From Streptomyces zagrosensis (lineage in GTDB: Bacteria > Actinomycetota > Actinomycetes > Streptomycetales > Streptomycetaceae): a DNA stretch of 64,000 nt. Of this stretch, positions 34,235 to 40,699 are shown piece after piece. Both the position numbers and the translations under genes were made by a program. The DNA is taken from the NCBI RefSeq assembly GCF_014203645.1, contig NZ_JACHJL010000004.1:310001-374000 (forward strand), written 5' to 3'. How positions within the stretch are numbered: the first letter of the stretch is position 1; every line of letters starts with the position of its first letter. The notes under the pieces were generated by a model. It had not been told where the DNA came from and did no database searches. It was given only the letters and a program-made list of their open reading frames with translations.

Positions 34235-34300
34235 CGTGTCGGGCCGCCCCGGGGCCGAGGTGGCCTCGGCCAAGGTTTCTCCGTAAAGAGTCGCCGGCAC

Positions 34301-34414
34301 GCACCGTCATGGCCGATGTCCACTGCCACTGCCGATATGCACCGTCCTGGCCGGTACGCGCAGGCATTGCTGGTACGCACCGTCACGACACCGCGGGCCG
34401 CTGCCACTGTCAGT
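34301..34414. repeat. Degenerate 38-base repeat, three units
   Basis: GCACCGTC occurs at 34301, 34339 and 34377, exactly 38 bases apart. The units share scattered further identity (TGGCCG after the first two, CTGCCACTG in the first and third). The array ends about 23 bases before the DinB-like gene. Confidence 0.45.
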
Positions 34415-34436
34415 GCGGGGTGCGAGACTGCTTGGC

Positions 34437-35030
34437 ATGATCGAAACGAAGCCGAAGGCGGACCTGATCCGCTATCTACAAACGGCCCGAGACGCCTTGC
34501 TGTGGAAGCTCGACGGGCTTTCGGAATATGACATCCGGCGTCCGCTGACGCCGACTGGCACCAATTTGTTGGGGCTCGTCAAACATGTCGCCGGCGTGGA
34601 GCTGGGGTACTTCGGTGAGACGTTCGGACTGCCATACCCCGGCGGTCCGCCCCCCGGCTTCGAGGACGACGCCGAGCCCAATGCGGACATGTGGGCCACC
34701 GCTGATGAGTCCCGCGAGCAGCTTGTCGAGCTCTACCACCAGGCATGGAAGCACTCGGACCACACGATCGCCACCCTGCCGCTTGACGCGATCGGTCACG
34801 TGGCCTGGTGGCCGGAGGAACGAAGCGAGGTGACCCTGCACCAGATACTGGTGCACGTGAGCGTCGAGACCCACCGGCACGCCGGCCATGCCGACATCGT
34901 GCGCGAGCTCATCGATGGGGCCGCCGGGATGCGGGCGAGCAACGAGAACATGCCGCCGGGTGATCAGTCGTGGTGGGAGAACCACCGCAGCCGACTGGAG
35001 CGCGTGGCGCGGGAGTCCCACCGCGGCTGA
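34437..35030 (+). CDS. DinB / DUF664 family protein
   Basis: Four-helix-bundle protein of 197 aa. It opens with KADLIRYLQTARDALLWKLD and carries the three-histidine metal site expected of the family: H in LLGLVKHVAGVE and two in SVETHRHAGHADIV. A conserved GQSWWENHR-like end (DQSWWENHRSRLER) is also seen. Members include mycothiol-dependent transferases and many proteins of unknown activity. The start ATG 34437 (MIETKPKAD) is where the domain begins. Confidence 0.88.
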   Translation: MIETKPKADLIRYLQTARDALLWKLDGLSEYDIRRPLTPTGTNLLGLVKHVAGVELGYFGETFGLPYPGGPPPGFEDDAEPNADMWATADESREQLVELYHQAWKHSDHTIATLPLDAIGHVAWWPEERSEVTLHQILVHVSVETHRHAGHADIVRELIDGAAGMRASNENMPPGDQSWWENHRSRLERVARESHRG

Positions 35031-35115
35031 AGCTTGCGCCGCCTGCCCCGGCGGGGGGTGAGCGGGAGCGACAGAGGGGCCGACTTCCCGCCCCGCACCG
35101 GAGAGGACGAGCACC

Positions 35116-35275
35116 ATGTGCCCGCACACCTCGCCGTGCCGCGCCCCACGGCTGAGGCCCCCGACAGGGAGGCCGCTTTTATCACCGCACACCACCCTGA
35201 GCAGGGCTGGAGTGCGCTGTGCCACGGGGTAACTGCTCTTCGAGGTGATGTCGATCTCAGGCGCTGCCTACAGAC
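35116..35275 (+). pseudogene. Frameshifted DUF5999-like gene
   Basis: Fragments of one small protein appear in successive frames. ATG 35116 gives MCPHTSPC, as at the start of DUF5999 proteins; a different frame then continues AEAPDREAAFITAHHPEQGW and SALCHGV, and a third frame continues LLFE from about 35233. The expected family pattern is an MCxH start with two cysteines, then DREAA, HPEQGWSLLCNGV and LLFEDTG. At least two indels are needed to join the pieces. Sequencing errors in GC-rich runs are an alternative explanation. The family identification is from memory. Confidence 0.5.
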
Positions 35276-35338
35276 CTGAGCTGCTCATTTGCGAGGGACA
35301 TGTTTTCTCAGCAGTCCGTGAGGGACGGCGGCTCGAGC

Positions 35339-35878
35339 TCACACTGCGCCGAGGTGCTTCTCCAGCAACGTGACGCCGTAACTCTTCCCACCATCACCGT
35401 TCTTCGAGGGCTGCTCCCCGACCACCGTGTACCCCGCGTCCTCGTAATACCGGCGCAACCGCGCGTTGTTGGCCAGGCAATCCAGTCGGCAGATCGCGCG
35501 GCCGTACGCGAAGATCCGCTGCTCGGCTTCAGCCAGCATGATGAGTCCCGCACCGGACGGTGCCGTCATGCGGTCAACCATCAGCCGGTGCACGTAGCCG
35601 GCGACCGGCGGTTGTTCTCCCCATGCGGCGAGGTCGTCCCACCACAACTCCCATGCCCCAGCGGTCGGACCTTCCGGCCCAAGTGTGGCGATCCACACCT
35701 CCCCGTCATGCAGGCGTGCGCGGAAGTGCGACCGCCCCAGCTCACCCGGCTTCCATTGATCGATGCCGCGCTCGATCTGCCAGTGTGCAGCAGCATCTCG
35801 AAGGCGAACGAGTTCGGAGAGGTCACTCTCCGCGGCCTGTCGGAAGGACATGGTCAGGCTCGAAGCAGTGTCCGTCAT
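35339..35878 (-). CDS. GNAT-family N-acetyltransferase
   Basis: Acetyltransferase of 179 aa. After FRQAAESDLSELVRLRDAAA, the central strand VAGYVHRLMVDRMTAPSGAG and helix LIMLAEAEQRIFAYGRAICR form the acetyl-CoA site in a shortened version, followed by LDCLANNARLRRYYEDAGYT, a classical GNAT motif B. The target could be a small amine or a protein terminus and is not predictable. It stands alone on the minus strand. Confidence 0.88.
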   Translation of the reverse strand: MTDTASSLTMSFRQAAESDLSELVRLRDAAAHWQIERGIDQWKPGELGRSHFRARLHDGEVWIATLGPEGPTAGAWELWWDDLAAWGEQPPVAGYVHRLMVDRMTAPSGAGLIMLAEAEQRIFAYGRAICRLDCLANNARLRRYYEDAGYTVVGEQPSKNGDGGKSYGVTLLEKHLGAV

Positions 35879-35964
35879 GAGACTGATCTTGCCTCACGCC
35901 TACTGGAGCAGGATGCGCTCCTCTGGTTCGGCTGCGCGCTGCGTCCCCGCCACCCTGGGGTGCA

Positions 35965-36348
35965 TTACGCCGTTCTCCGCTGCCTGGACGCGGAACGGGT
36001 GGTGTGGGTCAAATGGCTGGGACCGCTGAGCGAACTGGTCGTTCTCCCCGACTGTGTCAGTTCCCCGAACAGTGACGTCGTTTGTCCGCTGTTCGCCGGA
36101 CACACCGGAAGCTGCCCCGTCCCGACGAGTGCGTAGCGACGAACCCGTGCCGCGTCCGCGGGGCGGAGCGAAACCGGCGAGAGCGCGTCACGCGGGAGGC
36201 GCGTGAACTCGGCGCGACCGGTCGGGTCGAAGTCAATGACCGTGCCATCGTCGTTGAGGGACTGGACGAACCACCGCGCTACTACCTTCAGCACGGCTTC
36301 GGCTACCAGTGCCACGACCAAGCCAAGCCCCACCACTACCGTCAGCAC
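35965..36348 (-). CDS. Hypothetical single-pass membrane protein (127 aa)
   Basis: Not recognised. The first 25 residues are one hydrophobic helix (LTVVVGLGLVVALVAEAVL), followed by a soluble region with NDDGTVIDFDPTGRAEFTRL and TGQLPVCPANSG. Third codon positions are strongly GC, which supports a real gene. The C-terminal 30 residues look unstructured. It is divergent from the frameshifted exonuclease gene, 47 bases away. Confidence 0.5.
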   Translation of the reverse strand: MLTVVVGLGLVVALVAEAVLKVVARWFVQSLNDDGTVIDFDPTGRAEFTRLPRDALSPVSLRPADAARVRRYALVGTGQLPVCPANSGQTTSLFGELTQSGRTTSSLSGPSHLTHTTRSASRQRRTA

Positions 36349-36395
36349 GGCCGAGCCGAGATCGGCTGGAAGGCGGAGGACGGAACACCAGCCTC

Positions 36396-36990
36396 ATGAA
36401 CTTCTCCTCCTGGCCCGCGCTCCTCGTTGTCGATGTCGAGGGGCAACGGCACCAACCCGCCCGACCTGGTCGAGGTCGCTGCTCTCCCCATGATCGAAGG
36501 ACAGCCCGACACGGCCACTGCCGGCGCGTGGCTGATCAAGCCGAAGCGGCCCGTCACGCCCTTCGCCGCCCGGGTGCACGGCCTTACCAACCAGGCCCTC
36601 GAAGACAAGCCGGGCTGGGAGGAGACCAAGGGCGCGGTCCATGACCTGCTGGGTACGGCGTGGGTCGTCGCCCACAATGCCCACGTGGACTACCGCGTCC
36701 TGTCCGCGCACCTTCCGCAGTGGCAACCCGCCGGAGTCATCGACACGCTTCGGCTGGCCAAGGCCACCTACCCCGATCTGTCCAAGTACAGCCTCGACGC
36801 CCTGATCGAGCACGTCGAACCAGACCTGCGCCAGGCCCCCGGGCAGCGTCATCGAGCCACTTTCGACGCCTACGCGACCGCCCAGCTCCTCATCACCATG
36901 GCCGACCGGTACGAGAGCTGGGAGCAGCTCGTGACCGCCGCCGTTCCGCCCGGAACCCCCGAACCAGAACAGGAGCCCACCCTGTGGTGA
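36396..36990 (+). pseudogene. DEDD-type 3'-5' exonuclease gene with a +1 frameshift
   Basis: ATG 36396 starts MNFSSWPALLVVDVEG, which carries the Exo I motif DVEG, but the frame is lost at the GGGG run 36440-36443. Removing one G joins it to the other frame: GNGTNPPDLVEVAALPMIEG, then VHGLTNQALEDKP, AWVVAHNAHVDYRVL (Exo II) and HRATFDAYATAQLL (Exo III). The joined product would be about 197 aa, a DnaQ-like proofreading-type exonuclease. The frame after the shift alone (from TTG 36427) lacks the first catalytic Asp and Glu. Either the gene is broken or the run was miscounted. Confidence 0.65.
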
Positions 36991-37222
36991 ACCCGAGGAA
37001 CCTCATCCGCATCGGGGTGATGGGGGCTCGTTCCAGCAGCGGATCGCCGTCGCCGCGCGCCGGGACGGCGAAGCGCCCGTGCGGGGCGTCCTTGGGGGCC
37101 GAGCTGGCGGGGACGCGTTTAGCTATTTCTGCGCCGCCAAGGAGTGGAACGGTCGGTCCGTCCCCTGCACCGAACGCGAGGCCCCGCATCGGCTCGCCGG
37201 TGCGTACATCCCCTACGGCCTC
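36991..37222. other. Unassigned sequence, possibly a gene remnant
   Basis: No complete gene. One frame reads FQQRIAVAARRDGEAPVRGV and FSYFCAAKEWNGRSVPCTER with coding-like composition, but has no start or recognisable family. It may be a decayed gene next to the two other disrupted ones. Confidence 0.25.
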
Positions 37223-37939
37223 CTAGCCTCGCCGTTTCGTCACGTCCATATCAACAGGAGAGACGATGCGGTCGCATAGCCGCCTCGACTCCTTGACCTG
37301 TTCACCATTGGGTTGATCGTTCCCCGCGACCCAGGCACGCGCGTGCGCGGCATCCCTGCCGCCCGCCAACTGCCGTTCCACGAGGCGCGTTTCCCGCACC
37401 TCGTCGGGGGCCTCCAGGTACCACACAGCTGCCATCGATCGCCGGGCGTCGCGCCAACCCGGCGCATCGCACGCGAGGTAGTTCCCTTCCGTGATCACTA
37501 GGCCCGCGGTGGGCCGCACCACGTGCCGGGCCGCAACCGGCTCGTGCAACGTGCGGTCGTAGTCGGGCACATACACATCGTGCTGCCGCTCTTGACTCAC
37601 CCGGTGTACGAGCGCGGCGTAGCCCCAGACGTCGAAGCTCGGTGCCGATCCCTTGCGGTCGGTCAGGCCGAGTCGCTGCAACTGTGTGTGGGAGAGGTGG
37701 AAGCCGTCCAGCGGAAGATACGCGGCGGTGCCGGCGCCGTGCCGTTCCTCCAGCGCGGCGACCAGGGCTCGTGCGAGCGTTGACTTTCCCGCGCCTGGCG
37801 CCCCGGCGATCCCTAGGACGCACCGCGCCGGGCGTGCCTCCACCTGCGGTGGCGTGTCGGATCGCCCGTGCGCTGTGGCGAGCGCCCAGGCGTCGGCGGC
37901 GAGTGCGGGCAGCTGCGTGCGTGCGAAGAGATCACCCAT
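37223..37939 (-). CDS. Nucleoside/nucleotide kinase family protein (uridine-kinase-like)
   Basis: P-loop phosphotransferase of 238 aa in the uridine kinase / phosphoribulokinase / pantothenate kinase-like group. Walker A is GAPGAGKST (46-54), the Walker B-like strand is AAYLPLDGFHLS, and later come YVPDYDRTLHEPVAARHVV, LVITEGNYLACD and a lid with ARAWVAGNDQPN. It would phosphorylate a sugar, nucleoside or vitamin. ATG 37939 (MGDLFARTQL) is preferred; upstream is a short GGCA repeat. No pathway neighbours are visible. Confidence 0.88.
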   Translation of the reverse strand: MGDLFARTQLPALAADAWALATAHGRSDTPPQVEARPARCVLGIAGAPGAGKSTLARALVAALEERHGAGTAAYLPLDGFHLSHTQLQRLGLTDRKGSAPSFDVWGYAALVHRVSQERQHDVYVPDYDRTLHEPVAARHVVRPTAGLVITEGNYLACDAPGWRDARRSMAAVWYLEAPDEVRETRLVERQLAGGRDAAHARAWVAGNDQPNGEQVKESRRLCDRIVSPVDMDVTKRRG

Positions 37940-38034
37940 GGCACGGCAGGCTATGGCCTCCGGATGCAGCCCGGGCACACTGGCCAAGCAACAAGGCAGC
38001 CAGGCAGCCAGGCATCCAGGCAGCTGCCGCACGC

Positions 38035-38079
38035 CCGCTACGGGTCTCGCCGGCTGGTCACTGGCGAAGCCCGTAGCGG
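38035..38079 (-). terminator. Hairpin terminator downstream of the fasciclin gene
   Basis: CCGCTACGGG pairs with CCCGTAGCGG, and an inner TCGCC/GGCGA stem extends it. It begins 15 bases beyond the fasciclin stop on the minus strand. Confidence 0.6.
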
Positions 38080-38093
38080 CTGGCGCGTACGGA

Positions 38094-38795
38094 TTACATC
38101 GGGGGCATCAACACGGAGTCGATGATGTGCACCGTGGCGTTGGAGGTCTTGACGTCACCACACACGACCTGGGCACTGTCGTTGACCTTGAAGGAAGCGC
38201 CCGACCCGGCGGTCGTCAACTTGCTCTTCTCCAACGTCGGGTACGAGCCGTTCGCCAGCTTCTCCGGCGACAGCGGCTGGCCCACCACGTGGTAGGTGAG
38301 GACCTTCGTCAGCATCGCCTTGTCGTTCATCACCTTCTCCAGATCGGCCTTCGGGATCTTGTCGAAGGCTTCATTGGTGGGGGCGAACACGGTGATGTTC
38401 TCGGCGCTGTTCAACGTATCGACCAGGCCCGCCTTCTTGACGGCGGCAACCAGGGTGGACAGGGCCGGGTTGTTCGATGCGGCGGTGGCGACCGGGTCCT
38501 TGGCCATGCCGTCGAAGCTGCCCGATCCCTCCTTGGGCACCGTGGAACAGGCCATACCGAACGGCTTGGCCATGGCGTTGTCCGCCGAACTCGGCTGCTC
38601 ATCGGAAGGCCCCGGCTTCTCCTCGGCCGATGCGGAGCTGTCCGCGCCGCTGTCCTGGTCCTTGCTCTTGTCGTCGCCGCCATCCGAGCACGCGGTCAGC
38701 GACAGCGGCAGCGCGGCTGCGGCCACCAGGGCGAGCGCGAGGCGACGGGTGCGGCGGGTGCGAGGGGTGTGGGGGGCGCGGGCGGTGGTACGCAT
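38094..38795 (-). CDS. Fasciclin-domain lipoprotein (MPT70/MPT83-like)
   Basis: Surface lipoprotein of 233 aa. A basic signal (RRTRRLALALVAAAALPLSL) ends in the lipobox LTAC with lipidated C36. After an acidic Ser/Asp-rich linker comes one fasciclin domain: NNPALSTLVAAVKKAGLVDT, NITVFAPTNEAFDKIP, MLTKVLTYHVVGQ and the end NATVHIIDSVLMPP. FAS1 domains mediate adhesion or ligand binding. GAAGGAG precedes ATG 38795. The divergent neighbours are SigK- and RskA-like genes, the same partners that control MPT83 and MPT70 in mycobacteria. Confidence 0.92.
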   Translation of the reverse strand: MRTTARAPHTPRTRRTRRLALALVAAAALPLSLTACSDGGDDKSKDQDSGADSSASAEEKPGPSDEQPSSADNAMAKPFGMACSTVPKEGSGSFDGMAKDPVATAASNNPALSTLVAAVKKAGLVDTLNSAENITVFAPTNEAFDKIPKADLEKVMNDKAMLTKVLTYHVVGQPLSPEKLANGSYPTLEKSKLTTAGSGASFKVNDSAQVVCGDVKTSNATVHIIDSVLMPPM

Positions 38796-39251
38796 GGTCG
38801 TACTCCTTCAGTGGGGTTTCTGGCCTGGGGATTTGCCGGTTGGCGTGGGCCGCGGGTCGTTCGTTACGGGTTGTGCGCTGCGGGTCGTGCATCACGGGTC
38901 GTGCATCACGGGTCGTGCGCCGCGGGTCGTGCGCCGCGGGTTGCGCGCTGCGGGTCGCGGGTCGTGCGTTACGCGGTGCACGGGTCGGGACAGCAGTTCG
39001 GGGTCAGGGTCTGGCGAACGTCTGGGGAGCCTTCACAGTCGCTATTCGGAGCGGTGGCTGGGCCGGATTGCCCCTTCATCCAAAAGAGTTGCGCGCCGGC
39101 CCGCCGGCCCCCGGGCTCTCGGGAGGCCCCTGGGCTGCCGGTCGGGCGGGCCACACTGTCGGCCGCTTACGACCAATCCACACCGTGGGCGGCTACGAAT
39201 GTGCGAGTGGGCCTGCGTACGCAGGTACCTCGCCAGGGAAAGGGCCACATC
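38796..39251. other. Divergent region, fasciclin / sigK, with a repeat array
   Basis: No gene is supported here. It must carry promoters for the fasciclin gene and the sigma factor gene. A 14-base repeat array occupies 38854-38972. I did not find a convincing copy of the mycobacterial SigK promoter pattern. Confidence 0.4.
38854..38972. repeat. 14-base tandem repeat array
   Basis: Seven consecutive 14-base units of the form GGGTCGTGCATCAC or GGGTCGTGCGCCGC run from 38854 to 38951, then a 7-base half unit and one further full unit. The variable part is the last six bases of each unit. Confidence 0.85.
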
Positions 39252-39836
39252 GTGCGAGAACCCGTACGCATCGGCGGTACCGCCGAGCACGGGCCGGGGC
39301 TCACCGAGCTGCTGGAGCAGGTTGCTCAGGGCGACCAAGATGCCTTTGCTCGCGTCTACGACGCGGTCGCCGGTCCCGTGCTGGGCCTGGTGCGCCGGGT
39401 GCTGTGCGACCCCGCGCAGTCGGAGGAGGTCACGCAGGAAGTATTCGTTGAGGTGTGGCGGACCGCCGCCCGCTTCCAGCGCGAGCGGGGCTCGGCCATG
39501 ACCTGGGTGATGACGCTCGCGCACCGGCGCGCCGTGGACCGGGTGCGCTCCGCCCAGGCGCGGACCGACCGCGAGGAGCGCGTGGCCCGGCTGGAGCACA
39601 TGCCGGCCTACGACCATGTGAGCGAGCAGGTCGAAAGCCGGCTGGAGCGCGAGCAGGTACGCCGCTGCCTGGGCGGCCTCACCGAAAGACAGCGGCAGGC
39701 GGTCACCCTCGCCTACTACCGGGGCTTGACCTACCGCGAAGTGGCGGAACTCCTCACGCTGCCGCTGGGCACCATCAAGACGAGAATGCGGGACGGTCTC
39801 ATCCGACTCCGCGACTGCCTGGGGGGCGGCTCATGA
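39252..39836 (+). CDS. sigK: SigK-like ECF sigma factor
   Basis: RNA polymerase sigma factor of 194 aa. Region 2 is at about residues 30-95 (DAFARVYDAVAGPVLGLVRR, AQSEEVTQEVFVEVWRTAAR, AMTWVMTLAHRRAVDRVRSA) and region 4 at about 135-190 (LTERQRQAVTLAYYRGLTYR, then LLTLPLGTIKTRMRDGLIRL). The EEVTQEVFVEVW and AHRRAVDRVR segments are those of the SigK/RpoE group. GTG 39252 is the proposed start. The next gene, an anti-sigma factor, overlaps its stop (ATGA), which fits a sigma/anti-sigma pair. The expected regulon is the fasciclin and dipZ genes alongside. Confidence 0.88.
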   Translation: MREPVRIGGTAEHGPGLTELLEQVAQGDQDAFARVYDAVAGPVLGLVRRVLCDPAQSEEVTQEVFVEVWRTAARFQRERGSAMTWVMTLAHRRAVDRVRSAQARTDREERVARLEHMPAYDHVSEQVESRLEREQVRRCLGGLTERQRQAVTLAYYRGLTYREVAELLTLPLGTIKTRMRDGLIRLRDCLGGGS

Positions 39837-40588
39837 CCGCAGAACTGCACACCCTGACCGGGGCGTACGCCCTACACGCCCTGCCAGGGCCCGAGCGGGA
39901 ACGCTTCGAGCGACATCTGGCCGCATGCGAGGCATGCGCCCAGGAGGTTCGGGAGTTCACCGAGACCACCACCCGGCTCGGCCTGGCCGCCTCGATCCTG
40001 CCCCGGCCGGAGTTGCGCGATCGCGTGCTGCGCCGGATCAGCTCCGTGCGTCAGACGCCGCCGCAGGACCTCCGGCGGGGCGTGAGCAACGGCCGCGGCC
40101 TGGGCTGGATCACCCGGCGCACCACGCAGCTGGCGTTGGCTGCCTGCGTCAGCGCGGCTGCGGCCCTGGGCGGTGTCGCTCTGTGGCAACACCAGGAGGC
40201 CGAGCAGGCGCGGAGCACCGCCGACCGAGCGCAGCAGCGGGCCGAGGCTCTGACCAGGGTCATCGCGGCACCCGACGCGAAGACGACGAACGGTCGGCTC
40301 GCCGATGGCGGCGTCGCCACCGTCATCGCCTCCCGCTCTCAGAACAAGGTCGCCGTCCTCGCCGCCGGCGCCCCCGAGCTGCCGGCCGGCAAGGTCTACC
40401 AGATGTGGTTCAACGACGGCGGCACGATGCGCCCGGCGGGGCTCCTTGGCCGCGGCGGCTCCAGCGCGGCGGCCCTCATGTCCGGCGCCATCGAGGACGC
40501 GTCCGGCATGGGAATCACCGTGGAACCGGCGGGCGGCTCGCCGCACCCGACGACATCGCCGGTGGCCGCGCTCCAGCTGCCTGCCTAG
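39833..40588 (+). CDS. rskA: RskA-like membrane anti-sigma factor
   Basis: Anti-sigma protein of 251 aa. The cytoplasmic zinc-type anti-sigma motif is H28-x3-C32-x2-C35 (ERHLAACEACAQEV). One membrane helix spans about residues 101-121 (TTQLALAACVSAAAALGGVA). Outside the membrane lies the RskA domain, with KVAVLAAGAPELPAGKVYQM and WFNDGGTMRPAGLL. It would hold SigK inactive until cut by regulated proteolysis, as known for mycobacterial RskA. ATG 39833 overlaps the sigma factor stop. Confidence 0.9.
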   Translation: MTAELHTLTGAYALHALPGPERERFERHLAACEACAQEVREFTETTTRLGLAASILPRPELRDRVLRRISSVRQTPPQDLRRGVSNGRGLGWITRRTTQLALAACVSAAAALGGVALWQHQEAEQARSTADRAQQRAEALTRVIAAPDAKTTNGRLADGGVATVIASRSQNKVAVLAAGAPELPAGKVYQMWFNDGGTMRPAGLLGRGGSSAAALMSGAIEDASGMGITVEPAGGSPHPTTSPVAALQLPA

Positions 40589-40643
40589 TGGCCCTCAGCT
40601 GCCTGCCCAGCGGTACGGGCCTCGGCCAGCGGCACACAGATAA

Positions 40644-40688
40644 GGCCCCTCCCCCGCGGCGTCGGCAGGTCGCCGCGGAAGAGGGGCC
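40644..40688. terminator. Strong bidirectional terminator, rskA / dipZ
   Basis: GGCCCCTC and CCGCGGCG pair with CGCCGCGG and GAGGGGCC in one two-step stem with a 9-base loop. It separates the convergent anti-sigma and dipZ genes. Confidence 0.75.
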
Positions 40689-40699
40689 CGGGGCCGGGA

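Noticed and set aside
35034..35279. Intact 81-codon gene
   Set aside because: Only its second half looks protein-like; the start belongs to a different frame, so the frameshifted DUF5999-like reading is preferred.
36893..37189. Minus-strand 98-codon frame
   Set aside because: It overlaps the exonuclease end in antisense and has no domain or good start.
38854..38972. CRISPR-like short repeat array
   Set aside because: Units are contiguous 14-mers without unique spacers, and no cas gene is present; the Cas4-like nuclease at 8195 sits with a helicase, not with cas1 or cas2.
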